Assembly: GCA_023437285.1 (NCBI GenBank)
Contig: JAEZGP010000598.1
Span: 1-16,820 of the forward strand
Source: Actinomycetes bacterium
GTDB taxonomy: Bacteria; Actinomycetota; Actinomycetes; Mycobacteriales; Micromonosporaceae
Reading direction: 5' to 3'
Length of the DNA stretch: 16,820 bases
The notes under the pieces were generated by a model. That model was not told where the DNA came from. It searched no databases and saw only the letters and a list, made by a program, of their open reading frames with translations. A program made the position numbers and the translations under genes. Positions 1-8,638 of this stretch are shown one piece after another. The stretch's first letter is position 1, and every line of letters begins with the position of its first letter.

Positions 1-76
1 GCTGCGGCTGCACCTCACCGACCGCGCGGCCGGGGTGGCCCAACTGCTCGACGCGGCACGCCAACTCGGCGGCTGA
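1..76 (+). CDS. C-terminal end of an upstream gene, possibly glucose-6-phosphate isomerase (partial)
   Basis: An open frame enters from the left edge (codons in phase with base 2) and ends at TGA 74-76. It encodes 24 residues beginning LRLHLTDRAAGVAQLL and ending LGG. The fragment is too short to identify by domain. I infer a glucose-6-phosphate isomerase, or a transaldolase-isomerase type protein, for two reasons. Actinobacterial zwf operons are often preceded by tal or pgi, and the 'RLHLTDRAAG' style resembles my recollection of actinobacterial Pgi C-termini. A perfect hairpin follows 15 bp after the stop, so this is the end of a transcription unit or of its first segment. The reading frame is convincing; the name is tentative. 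Confidence 0.5.
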   Translation, partial: LRLHLTDRAAGVAQLLDAARQLGG

Positions 77-90
77 CACACACGCACCGC

Positions 91-122
91 ACACCGGCGC
101 CGGGAGACCCCGGCGCCGGTGT
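91..122 (+). terminator. Perfect 14-bp GC-rich hairpin between the upstream gene and zwf
   Basis: ACACCGGCGCCGGG (91-104) and its exact reverse complement (109-122) flank a 4-nt loop, AGAC. The stem starts 15 nt after the stop at 74-76. No U-tract follows, as is usual for actinobacterial stem-only terminators. It most likely terminates or attenuates transcription from the upstream gene. It ends only 30 nt before the zwf start codon, so it may also shape the zwf leader. Confidence 0.7.
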
Positions 123-127
123 CCGAA

Positions 128-133
128 TAGGAT
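128..133 (+). promoter_or_regulatory. Possible zwf -10 element (TAGGAT)
   Basis: TAGGAT lies just after the hairpin and 19 nt before the zwf ATG, and it fits the actinobacterial TANNNT -10 pattern. No convincing -35 hexamer sits 16-18 nt upstream, because that DNA is the right arm of the hairpin. If real, the leader would be only about 13-15 nt and would start just before the GGAGG. Weak support. Confidence 0.25.
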
Positions 134-152
134 CATCGAGCCTGGAGGCCGG

Positions 153-1697
153 ATGGCACAGAATGCGGAGCAACCGCAGTCGCGCAACCCGCTACGTGAT
201 CCGCAGGACCGGCGGCTGCCCCGCATCCCGGCGCCGTGCGCGCTGGTCATCTTCGGCGTCACCGGCGACCTGGCCCGCAAGAAGCTGATCCCCGCCATCT
301 ACGACCTCGCCAACCGGGGGCTGCTGCCGCCGAGCTTCGTGGTGGTCGGCTTCGCCCGGCGCGACTGGTCGCACGGGGACTTCGAGGCCCTGGCCAAGGA
401 GGCCGCCCAGCAGCACGCCCGTACGCCCTGGCGCGAGGAGGTGTGGGCGCGGCTGTCGGGCAGCATCCAGTTCGTCCCCGGCTCGTTCGACGACGACGAC
501 GCGTTCGACCGGCTGTGCTCCTGCCTGGACGCCATGCGCGACAGCCACGGCATCAACGGCAACGCCGCGTTCTACCTGTCCATCCCGCCGGCCGCGTTCC
601 CGACCGTACTCAAGCAGATGGGCCGCACCGGCCTGGCCTCCAACGCCCGCTCGGGCGGCTGGCGGCGGGTGGTCGTGGAGAAGCCGTTCGGCGAGAACAT
701 GGAGACCGCCAAACAGCTCAACGACCTGGTCGACGACGTGTTCACCGCCGAGGACGTGTTCCGCATCGATCACTATCTCGGCAAGGAGACGGTGCAGAAC
801 ATCCTGGCGCTGCGGTTCGCCAACGCGATGTTCGAGCCCGTGTGGAACAGCCGCTACATCGACTCGGTGCAGATCACCATGGCCGAGGACGTCGGCATCG
901 GCAGCCGGGGCGCCTTCTACGACGCGACCGGCACGGCCCGCGACGTGGTGCAGAACCACCTCATGCAGCTGCTCGCCATGGTCGCCATGGAGGAGCCGAC
1001 CGGCTTCGACGCGGCGGAGATCCGCACCGAGAAGCTCAAGGTGCTGCGCGCCATCACCCTGCCCAAGGACATCGCCGCCGACACCGTACGCGGCCAGTAC
1101 CTGCAGGGCTGGGTGGCCGGCGAGCGGGTCAAGGGCTACCTCGAAGAGGACAACATCCCGCCGGACTCCACGACCGAGACGTGGGTCGCGCTGACCCTGG
1201 GCATCCAGAACCGGCGCTGGGCGGGCGTACCGTTCTACCTGCGCGCCGGCAAGCGCATGCCCCGGCGGGTCACCGAGATCGCGATCCTGTTCAAGCAGGC
1301 GCCGCACCTGCCGTTCCACCCGACCGACATCGAGATGCTCGGCAACAACCAGTTGGTCATCCGGGTGCAGCCCGACGAGGGTGTGACGCTGAAGTTCGGT
1401 TCCAAGGTGCCCGGCACCGCCATGGAGGTCCGCGACATCACCATGGACTTCCAGTACGGCGAGGCGTTCACCGACTCCTCCCCCGAGGCGTACGAGCGGC
1501 TCATCCTCGACGTCCTCATCGGCGACCGGACGCTGTTCCCGGACGCCGCCGAGGTGGAGGCGGGCTGGCGGGTCATCGACCCGCTGGAGGAGGCGTGGGC
1601 GGGCGTGAAGCCGGAGCCCTACCGGGCCGGCGAGTGGGGCCCGCGCGCCGCGGACGAGATGCTGGCCCGGTCCGGGCGGGCCTGGCGGCGCGCGTGA
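153..1697 (+). CDS. zwf: Glucose-6-phosphate 1-dehydrogenase
   Basis: This cytoplasmic enzyme oxidises glucose-6-phosphate to 6-phosphoglucono-lactone, reducing NADP+, at the entry to the oxidative pentose-phosphate pathway. The protein has 514 residues, a normal family length. The N-terminal Rossmann segment carries GVTGDLA at 35-41. EKPFG is at 176-180, the substrate-binding signature RIDHYLGKE at 204-212, and the catalytic-base context DVVQNH ends at His269. The ATG at 153 follows GGAGG (144-148) with a short 4-nt spacer, and the N-terminal run NPLRDPQDRRLPRIP is typical of actinobacterial Zwf. opcA begins 28 bp after the stop and pgl follows, forming one operon. In actinobacteria the enzyme works with OpcA. 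Identification is secure; the promoter is not clear. Confidence 0.98.
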   Translation: MAQNAEQPQSRNPLRDPQDRRLPRIPAPCALVIFGVTGDLARKKLIPAIYDLANRGLLPPSFVVVGFARRDWSHGDFEALAKEAAQQHARTPWREEVWARLSGSIQFVPGSFDDDDAFDRLCSCLDAMRDSHGINGNAAFYLSIPPAAFPTVLKQMGRTGLASNARSGGWRRVVVEKPFGENMETAKQLNDLVDDVFTAEDVFRIDHYLGKETVQNILALRFANAMFEPVWNSRYIDSVQITMAEDVGIGSRGAFYDATGTARDVVQNHLMQLLAMVAMEEPTGFDAAEIRTEKLKVLRAITLPKDIAADTVRGQYLQGWVAGERVKGYLEEDNIPPDSTTETWVALTLGIQNRRWAGVPFYLRAGKRMPRRVTEIAILFKQAPHLPFHPTDIEMLGNNQLVIRVQPDEGVTLKFGSKVPGTAMEVRDITMDFQYGEAFTDSSPEAYERLILDVLIGDRTLFPDAAEVEAGWRVIDPLEEAWAGVKPEPYRAGEWGPRAADEMLARSGRAWRRA

Positions 1698-1725
1698 GCA
1701 CGACTTTCACCCTGGGGGTTGCGGC

Positions 1726-2727
1726 ATGATCGGGCTGTGGGACACCACCGGCACCGAGGTGGTCAAGGCACTCGCCGCCGAGCGGCGCAGCGCGGGCGGC
1801 GTCACCAGCGGCCTGGCGCTCACCATGATCGCGGTGGTCGACGAGAAGCACGTGCGGGAGGCGGAGGCCGCCGCCACCATCGCGGCGTCGGCGCACCCGT
1901 GCCGCGTGCTGATCGTGGTGCGCTCCGACATCGAGCGCAACACGAGCCGGCTCGACGCGGAGATCATCGTGGGGGGCCGCCTGGGGCCGTGCGAGGCCGT
2001 GGTCATGCGGATGTACGGCCGCCTCGCGCTGCACGCCGAGTCGGTGGTCATGCCGCTGCTCGCCCCGGACGTACCGGTCGTGACGTGGTGGCACGGGCAG
2101 CCGCCGGAGCGCATCGCGTACGACTTCCTCGGGGTCGTCGCCGACCGGCGGGTGACGGACGCCAAGCAGGCACCCGACCCGATCGCGGCGCTGCACGAGC
2201 GCGCGGCCGACTACGCGCCGGGCGACACCGACCTGGCCTGGACCCGCATCACCCCATGGCGCACCCTCGTGGCCAGCGCGTTCGACACGGTCGAGGCGGC
2301 GATCGTGGCCGCGTCGGTGACGGCGCCCGAGAAGGACCCCACGGCCGCCCTCATGCGCGGCTGGTTGATGTCGCGGCTGGGCATCGAGCCGGCCCTCATC
2401 GTCGACGACACGGTGCCGCGGATGCGTACCGTGACGTTGACCTGCCGCAACGGCGACGAGCTGAGCCTCATCCGCAACGACGACGCGGCGGTGTTCCGCC
2501 GCAGCGGCCAGCCCGACCACGCCCTGCCGCTGACCCGCCGGCCGCTCGGCGAGGAGCTGGCCGAGGAGCTGCGCCGGCTCGACCCCGACCAGATCTACTC
2601 CGACGCGCTCGGCGCCGTGGCGGGGCTGAGCGGGCTGCACCAGCGGCCCGGTACCCGGGTGCACATCTGGCAGGACCCGGCGCTGGAGGCGCGCGCCGAG
2701 GAGACCAACGGCAAGGCACGGGGGTAG
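1726..2727 (+). CDS. opcA: Glucose-6-phosphate dehydrogenase assembly protein OpcA
   Basis: OpcA is an actinobacterial and cyanobacterial accessory protein needed for full G6PDH activity or oligomer assembly; it is not itself known as an enzyme. The 333-residue product shows conserved-looking blocks HPCR (57-60), GPCEAVVMRMYG (87-98), WWHGQPP (121-127) and DTDLAWTRITPWR (167-179). The ATG at 1726 is preceded by GGGGG at 1714-1718 with a 7-nt spacer. It sits between zwf (28 bp upstream) and pgl (3 bp downstream), the standard order. No signal peptide or membrane segment is visible, so it is cytoplasmic. The biochemical mechanism is inferred from family knowledge only. Confidence 0.95.
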   Translation: MIGLWDTTGTEVVKALAAERRSAGGVTSGLALTMIAVVDEKHVREAEAAATIAASAHPCRVLIVVRSDIERNTSRLDAEIIVGGRLGPCEAVVMRMYGRLALHAESVVMPLLAPDVPVVTWWHGQPPERIAYDFLGVVADRRVTDAKQAPDPIAALHERAADYAPGDTDLAWTRITPWRTLVASAFDTVEAAIVAASVTAPEKDPTAALMRGWLMSRLGIEPALIVDDTVPRMRTVTLTCRNGDELSLIRNDDAAVFRRSGQPDHALPLTRRPLGEELAEELRRLDPDQIYSDALGAVAGLSGLHQRPGTRVHIWQDPALEARAEETNGKARG

Positions 2728-2730
2728 CTG

Positions 2731-3498
2731 ATGTCCGAGACACACGTGGTCGTGCACGCCGACGCGCAGGCGCTGGCGCAGGTGACGGCGGCGCGGCTGA
2801 TCGTACGGCTCGTCGACGCGCAGTCTCAGCGGGAGATGGCCTCGGTCGTGCTGACCGGGGGACGCAGCGCGGCGGTGATCTACGCGGCGATGCGCGACAG
2901 CGCGGCCCGTGATGCCGTCGACTGGTCCAAGGTCGACTTCTGGTGGGGCGACGAGCGGTTCCTGCCCTCCGGCGACCCGGAGCGCAACGAGACGCAGGCC
3001 CGTGCGGCGCTGCTCGACGCGTTGCCGGTGGACCCGGCACGGGTGCACCCCATGCCGGCCAGCGACGGGCCGGACGGCGACGACCCGGAGGCGGCCGCCG
3101 GCCGCTACGCCGACGAGCTGGCCCGGGCCGGCCGCGTCGGCAGCCCGGCGCTGCCGCACTTCGATGTCGTGCTGCTCGGCGTCGGCGAGGACGGCCACAT
3201 CGCGTCGGTCTTTCCCGAGCACCCGGCCGGCTACGACACCCGGCCCGTGACGGCCGTGCGGGGCGCGCCGAAGCCGCCGCCCGTACGGCTCACGCTCACC
3301 CAGGTCGCGATCAACACGGCGGCCGAGGTGTGGCTGCTCGCCACGGGCGACGGTAAGGCCGCCGCGGTGGGCACGGCCCTGGCCGGCGGGCCGAAGCGGT
3401 TGCCGGCCGCCAGCGTGCGCGGCGTCGAGCGCACGCTGTGGCTCCTCGACCGCGAGGCCGCCCGCGACGTGCCCACCGGCACCCACGCGCCGCGCTGA
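2731..3498 (+). CDS. pgl: 6-phosphogluconolactonase
   Basis: This enzyme hydrolyses 6-phosphoglucono-1,5-lactone, the zwf product, to 6-phosphogluconate. The 255-residue protein is of the DevB/SOL (NagB-like) type. It carries TGGRS (42-46), WWGDERFLP (71-79), GVGEDGH (150-156) with the expected catalytic-region Asp and His, and the PPPVRLTLT strand near 182-190. The ATG at 2731 is 3 bp after the opcA TAG. Its ribosome site, GGGGG at 2720-2724, lies inside the end of opcA, so translation is probably coupled. It is the last gene of the plus-strand operon and faces rbpA with 41 bp between stops. No clear terminator hairpin is seen after it. Confidence 0.97.
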   Translation: MSETHVVVHADAQALAQVTAARLIVRLVDAQSQREMASVVLTGGRSAAVIYAAMRDSAARDAVDWSKVDFWWGDERFLPSGDPERNETQARAALLDALPVDPARVHPMPASDGPDGDDPEAAAGRYADELARAGRVGSPALPHFDVVLLGVGEDGHIASVFPEHPAGYDTRPVTAVRGAPKPPPVRLTLTQVAINTAAEVWLLATGDGKAAAVGTALAGGPKRLPAASVRGVERTLWLLDREAARDVPTGTHAPR

Positions 3499-3539
3499 GG
3501 CTTGACCGCGCAGAGGGCTTACCGCGCGAGGGCCGACGG

Positions 3540-3893
3540 TCAGCGCGGGCGGCGCTCCTGCAGGCGGCGCATGGCCTCCTCGAGGATGGCCGCGGCGTCC
3601 GCGTCGGAGCGGCGCTCCTTCACGTACGCCAGATGCGTCTTGTACGGCTCCGAGCGGGGCCGGGCCGGCGGATTGTGCTCGTCCTGGCCGGCCGGCAGGC
3701 CGCAGCGCGGGCACTCCCAGAGTGCCGGCGCGGGCACGTCGGCCGCGAAGGACGGGTCGGTCTGGTGGCCGTTGGCGCACCAGTAGGAGACCGACGTACG
3801 GGCGACCGCTTCCATGCGGTCCTGACCGGCGTCGACCCAGCGCATGGGCCCGGAGCCGACACGGGTCCCTCGGATGGCGTTACCACTTGCCAC
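3540..3893 (-). CDS. rbpA: RNA polymerase-binding protein RbpA (zinc-type)
   Basis: RbpA binds RNA polymerase and primary sigma factors and stabilises the open complex at actinobacterial promoters. The product has 117 residues. Its N-terminal tail MASGNAIRGTRVGSGPM strongly resembles Streptomyces RbpA. The core has C39-x3-H43 and C61-x2-C64, the zinc ligands known from the Streptomyces protein and absent from the mycobacterial one. A basic linker (EPYKTHLAYVKERRSDAD, 82-99) leads into the C-terminal sigma-interaction helix. I chose the GTG at 3893: AGGAG sits 7 nt upstream and homology starts exactly there. A 138-residue extension to an ATG at 3956 is in frame but lacks a ribosome site. The leader contains several repeats, reported separately. 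Confidence 0.95.
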   Translation of the reverse strand: MASGNAIRGTRVGSGPMRWVDAGQDRMEAVARTSVSYWCANGHQTDPSFAADVPAPALWECPRCGLPAGQDEHNPPARPRSEPYKTHLAYVKERRSDADAAAILEEAMRRLQERRPR

Positions 3894-3900
3894 GACTTCG

Positions 3901-3905
3901 CTCCT
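3901..3905 (-). promoter_or_regulatory. Ribosome binding site of rbpA, deciding the GTG start
   Basis: On the minus strand this is AGGAG, 7 nt before GTG 3893-3891. Neither upstream in-frame or out-of-frame ATG (3956, 3939) has a comparable site, which supports the short 117-residue RbpA. Confidence 0.8.
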
Positions 3906-3922
3906 GGTGTCCCGGGGATGAC

Positions 3923-3956
3923 AACCTGGTGGTGCGCATAACGTGGTGGTGCGCAT
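3923..3956 (-). repeat. Two tandem copies of a 17-bp unit in the rbpA leader
   Basis: Read on the minus strand, ATGCGCACCACCACGTT (3956-3940) is followed directly by ATGCGCACCACCAGGTT (3939-3923), 16 of 17 bases identical. The unit sits 30-63 nt upstream of the rbpA GTG, between a hairpin and the ribosome site. Each copy begins with ATG. The first is in frame with rbpA. The second opens a 19-codon frame (3880-3939) that ends inside the rbpA start region. Whether either is translated is unknown. Confidence 0.85.
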
Positions 3957-3960
3957 GCGA

Positions 3961-4000
3961 CAACGGTCGGGTGAGGCAGGTGTGACTCACGGGACCGTTG
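3961..4000 (-). promoter_or_regulatory. Two-part inverted repeat (hairpin or operator) upstream of rbpA
   Basis: CAACGGTC (3961-3968) pairs with GACCGTTG (3993-4000), and inside it GTGAG (3971-3975) pairs with CTCAC (3986-3990). The two stems are separated by a symmetric GG/GG internal loop (CC/CC on the minus strand) and closed by a 10-nt apical loop, giving 13 bp in total. It lies 4 nt upstream of the 17-bp tandem repeat. It could be an RNA leader element or a protein binding site; the sequence does not decide. Confidence 0.6.
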
Positions 4001-4007
4001 GGACGAA

Positions 4008-4037
4008 GCTGGTCTAGTGGGGGTGAAATAGACCAGC
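4008..4037 (-). promoter_or_regulatory. Perfect 9-bp inverted repeat GCTGGTCTA-N12-TAGACCAGC
   Basis: The left arm is 4008-4016, the right arm 4029-4037, with a 12-nt spacer. The right arm overlaps the foot of the secG terminator stem by three bases, so the two hairpins compete slightly in RNA. Arm length and spacing would also suit a dimeric repressor operator in front of rbpA. Function is not known. Confidence 0.55.
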
Positions 4038-4063
4038 GCGCGGCATGTGACACGCCGCGCGCT
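4035..4063 (-). terminator. Terminator hairpin after secG
   Basis: A perfect 10-bp stem, AGCGCGCGGC (4035-4044) with GCCGCGCGCT (4054-4063), encloses a 9-nt loop. It begins 24 nt after the secG stop. The minus-strand tail (GGTCTATTTC) is only mildly T-rich, as in many actinobacterial terminators. It separates secG from rbpA and implies that rbpA has its own promoter. Confidence 0.7.
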
Positions 4064-4087
4064 TGAGTCTAGGACGAACCGTCGATT

Positions 4088-4342
4088 TCAGATACTGCCA
4101 CTTTCGGCAAGTTTGATCCACAGGCCGAATCCGACGATGCAGGCGAACCAGATCACGCCCACCACGATGGTGTAGCGGTCGAGGTTCTTCTCGGCGACCG
4201 AGGAGCCGGACAGGCTCGACGAGACGCCGCCGCCGAACATGCTGGAGAGGCCGCCACCCTTACCGCGGTGGAGCAGGATGAGCAGCGTCAACAGCACACT
4301 CGTGATGATGAGCAGCACGACCAGGGTGTACGCGAACGCCAT
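4088..4342 (-). CDS. secG: Preprotein translocase subunit SecG
   Basis: SecG is the small auxiliary subunit of the SecYEG membrane channel and helps the SecA-driven export cycle. The 84-residue product has two hydrophobic segments, about residues 4-24 and 57-76. A cytoplasmic loop between them contains HRGKGGGLSSMFGGG, the actinobacterial SecG hallmark. The ATG at 4342 is preceded by AGAGGA (4354-4359) at an 11-nt spacing, slightly long. It lies 126 bp downstream of tpiA behind a strong terminator and is followed by its own terminator, so it is probably monocistronic. The gap-pgk-tpiA-secG order is common in actinobacteria. Confidence 0.96.
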   Translation of the reverse strand: MAFAYTLVVLLIITSVLLTLLILLHRGKGGGLSSMFGGGVSSSLSGSSVAEKNLDRYTIVVGVIWFACIVGFGLWIKLAESGSI

Positions 4343-4404
4343 GGTGGTCGAAGTCCTCTCGGGTAATGGAGTGTCGCCGCCGGAATGGGACGCCGACGAC
4401 GGCC

Positions 4405-4410
4405 CGTCAA
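4405..4410 (-). promoter_or_regulatory. Possible -35 element of a secG promoter (TTGACG)
   Basis: On the minus strand TTGACG lies about 63 nt before the secG ATG, downstream of the tpiA terminator, where a promoter is expected. The DNA 17-18 bp further on (CATTCC/ATTCCG, about 4381-4387) is a poor -10. The position is suggestive; the match is incomplete. Confidence 0.3.
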
Positions 4411-4430
4411 GGATAGCGGGCGGACGCCAG

Positions 4431-4468
4431 CCGGCGCTGGGAGGGCCGCGCGACCCTCCCAGCGCTGG
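4431..4468 (-). terminator. Strong terminator abutting the tpiA stop codon
   Basis: A perfect 12-bp stem (4434-4445 with 4454-4465) encloses an 8-nt loop. One mismatch and two more pairs extend it to 4431/4468. The outer end touches the tpiA stop codon at 4469. It would end the gap-pgk-tpiA transcript. A ribosome at the stop codon would cover part of the stem, so folding may depend on release. Confidence 0.85.
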
Positions 4469-5259
4469 TCAGCTGCCGCTGGCCTCGTTGAACCGGCAGA
4501 TGCCCGCGAACTCCTGGGCGTCGAGGCTCGCGCCGCCGACGAGAGCCCCGTCGATGTCGGGCTGGGCCATGATGCCGGCCGCGTTGGCGGCCTTCACCGA
4601 GCCGCCGTAGAGGATCCGGGTCGCCTCGGCGACGTCGGCGTCGTACAGCTCCGCCAGGCGGACCCGGATCGCGCCGATGACCTCCTGCGCGTCCTCGGGG
4701 GTGGCCGTCTTGCCGGTGCCGATGGCCCACACCGGCTCGTACGCCACAACGACCTTCTTCACCTGCTCGACGGACAGCCCGGCCAGGGCCCCGTCGAGCT
4801 GGGCGAGCGTGTAGGCCACCTGGTCGCCCGCCTCGCGGATCTCCAGGCCCTCGCCCACGCACAGGATCGGCGCGATGTCGGCGGCCAGCGCGGCCTTGAC
4901 CTTCGCGTTCACCAAGGCGTCGTCCTCGTTGTGGTAGGCGCGGCGCTCCGAGTGCCCCACCACCACGTACGAGCAGCCCAGCGCCGACAGCATGCCCCCG
5001 GAGATCTCGCCCGTGTAGGCGCCGGAGGTGTGCTGCGAGATGTCCTGCGCACCGTAGCCGATGAGCAGCTTGTCGCCGTCGACGGCCGTCTGCACGGTCC
5101 GGATCGACGTGAACGCCGGCAGCACCACGACCTCGACCTCGGCGAGCACCTTCTCGTTGAGGCTGAAGGCCAGCTCCTGCACGAGCTTGTTGGCCTCGCG
5201 GTGGTTGAGGTTCATCTTCCAGTTGCCGGCCATCAGGGGCCGGCGGGTGTGCTCGCTCA

Positions 5260-5260
<1 letters not shown>
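4469..5260 (-). CDS. tpiA: Triosephosphate isomerase
   Basis: This cytoplasmic glycolytic enzyme interconverts dihydroxyacetone phosphate and glyceraldehyde-3-phosphate. It has 263 residues, close to the family norm. Active-site residues are visible: Asn13 and Lys15 in AGNWKMNL, His103 in VGHSERR, and the catalytic Glu175 in [12 protein letters not shown], whose final residues form the flexible loop. The phosphate-binding YGGSVK is at 218-223. I chose the ATG at 5260, which shares one base with the pgk stop (TGATG) and has GGAG within the pgk end. An internal Met10 is possible but less likely. It is the third gene of the gap-pgk-tpiA operon and is followed immediately by a terminator. Confidence 0.98.
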
Positions 5261-7463
<2,203 letters not shown>

Positions 7464-7508
7464 TCAGCTCCTCGCCACTGTGCGCCGACCTCTCCGGCCG
7501 GCTCGTTA

Positions 7509-7536
7509 GATCTAGTCGGGCACCCGCCGCAGTCGA
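7509..7536 (-). promoter_or_regulatory. Possible promoter of gap-pgk-tpiA
   Basis: On the minus strand TCGACT (7536-7531) and TAGATC (7514-7509) are separated by 16 bp, about 50 nt before the gap GTG. Both hexamers match the sigma-70 consensus only in part. A second candidate -10, TAGTGT, lies further upstream in the same intergenic region (near 7588-7593), also without a good -35. A promoter is expected in this 193-bp interval; which one is used cannot be told from sequence. Confidence 0.25.
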
Positions 7537-7650
7537 TGAGTGGCCGGGCGTGAGACCGAACCACGGCCTCGTCGCCGCACACCACAAACACTATCCGAGC
7601 AGGAGTCAGCGCACGGAAACGGGGTCGAAACCTTAAGGGTGACGCGCGCC

Positions 7651-8631
7651 TCAGCTGGCCAGCATCTCCGCGGTGACAACCGACTCCGTGTCGGGAATGC
7701 CCAGGTCGCGAGCGCGCTTGTCGGCCAAGGCCAGCAGGCGGCGGATGCGACCGGCGATCGCGTCCTTCGTCAGCGGCGGGTCGGCGAGCGCGCCCAACTC
7801 CTCCAGCGACGCCTGCCGGTGCTCCAGGCGCAGCCGGCCCGCGCTGGTGAGGTGCCACGGCGCGTCGTCGCCCAGGATGTCCAGCGCGCGGGTGACGCGC
7901 GCACTGGCCGCCACCGCCGCGCGGGCGGAGCGGCGCAGGTTCGCGTCGTCGAAGTTGGCCAGACGGTTGGCCGTGGCGCGCACCTCCCGGCGTACCCGGC
8001 GCTCCTCCCACGACAGCACGCTGGCGTGCGCGCCGATGCGGGTGAGCAGCGCGGCGATCGCGTCGCCGTCCTTGACCACGACCCGGTCGACGCCGCGCAC
8101 CTCGCGGGCCTTCGCCGCGATGCCGATGCGCCGGGCGGCGCCCACGAGCGCCAGCGCGGACTCCGGGCCCGGGCAGGTGATCTCCAGCGCGCAGGAGCGG
8201 CCCGGCTCGGTCAGCGACCCGTGCGCCAGGAAGGCCCCGCGCCACGCGGCCACGGCGCAGCAGGTGCTGGCCGACACCACGTGCGGCGGCAGGCCGCGCA
8301 CGGGGCGGCCGCGCACGTCGAGCAGCCCGGTCTGGCGGGCCAACGCCTCGCCGTCCTTGACCACCCGCACGATGTAGTGGCTGGCGCGGCGCAGGCCGCC
8401 CGAGGCGAGCACGTGAAACTCGCTCGGGTAGCCGTACACCTCGGCGATCTCGCGCCGCAGGCGCCGCGCGGCGACGCCGGTGTCCAGCTCCGCCTCCACC
8501 ACGACGCGGCCCGAGACGATGTGCAGCCCACCCGCGAAGCGCAGCAGCGCCGCCATCTCCGAGCGGCGGCAGCAGGGCTTGGACACGTCCACCCGGCTCA
8601 ATTCGTCCTTGACCGATGCGGTCATCGCCAT
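7651..8631 (-). CDS. whiA: Sporulation/cell-division transcription regulator WhiA
   Basis: WhiA is a DNA-binding protein of the DUF199 family. In Streptomyces it acts with WhiB to switch on division genes during sporulation, and in other Gram-positives it influences cell division and nucleoid function. The 326-residue product begins [14 protein letters not shown], the family signature, followed by a degenerate LAGLIDADG homing-endonuclease-like domain (roughly 20-220). A helix-turn-helix region follows, with [22 protein letters not shown] near 276-297. The ATG at 8631 has GAGGTGA 9 nt upstream, and that site contains the yvcK stop codon. It closes the rapZ-yvcK-whiA trio. No terminator is obvious downstream, so some read-through into gap is possible. 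Confidence 0.97.
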   Translation of the reverse strand: MAMTASVKDELSRVDVSKPCCRRSEMAALLRFAGGLHIVSGRVVVEAELDTGVAARRLRREIAEVYGYPSEFHVLASGGLRRASHYIVRVVKDGEALARQTGLLDVRGRPVRGLPPHVVSASTCCAVAAWRGAFLAHGSLTEPGRSCALEITCPGPESALALVGAARRIGIAAKAREVRGVDRVVVKDGDAIAALLTRIGAHASVLSWEERRVRREVRATANRLANFDDANLRRSARAAVAASARVTRALDILGDDAPWHLTSAGRLRLEHRQASLEELGALADPPLTKDAIAGRIRRLLALADKRARDLGIPDTESVVTAEMLAS

Positions 8632-8638
8632 AGTGTCG

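Noticed and set aside
1573..3780. A 735-codon minus-strand frame across opcA and pgl
   Set aside because: Arg/His/Gly-rich low-complexity translation opposite two clearly identified genes, and it also overlaps rbpA in another frame.
3894..3956. N-terminal extension of RbpA to the ATG at 3956
   Set aside because: The extension lacks a ribosome site and homology, whereas GTG 3893 has AGGAG 7 nt upstream and begins the conserved MASGNAIRG-type N-terminus.
7507..7514. TAGATCTA palindrome upstream of gap, considered as an operator
   Set aside because: Eight bases of self-complementarity alone is expected by chance, and the arms do not extend.
7631..7638. CCTTAAGG palindrome just after the whiA stop, considered as a whiA terminator
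   Set aside because: The stem is at most four pairs with no loop; it cannot form a terminator hairpin.
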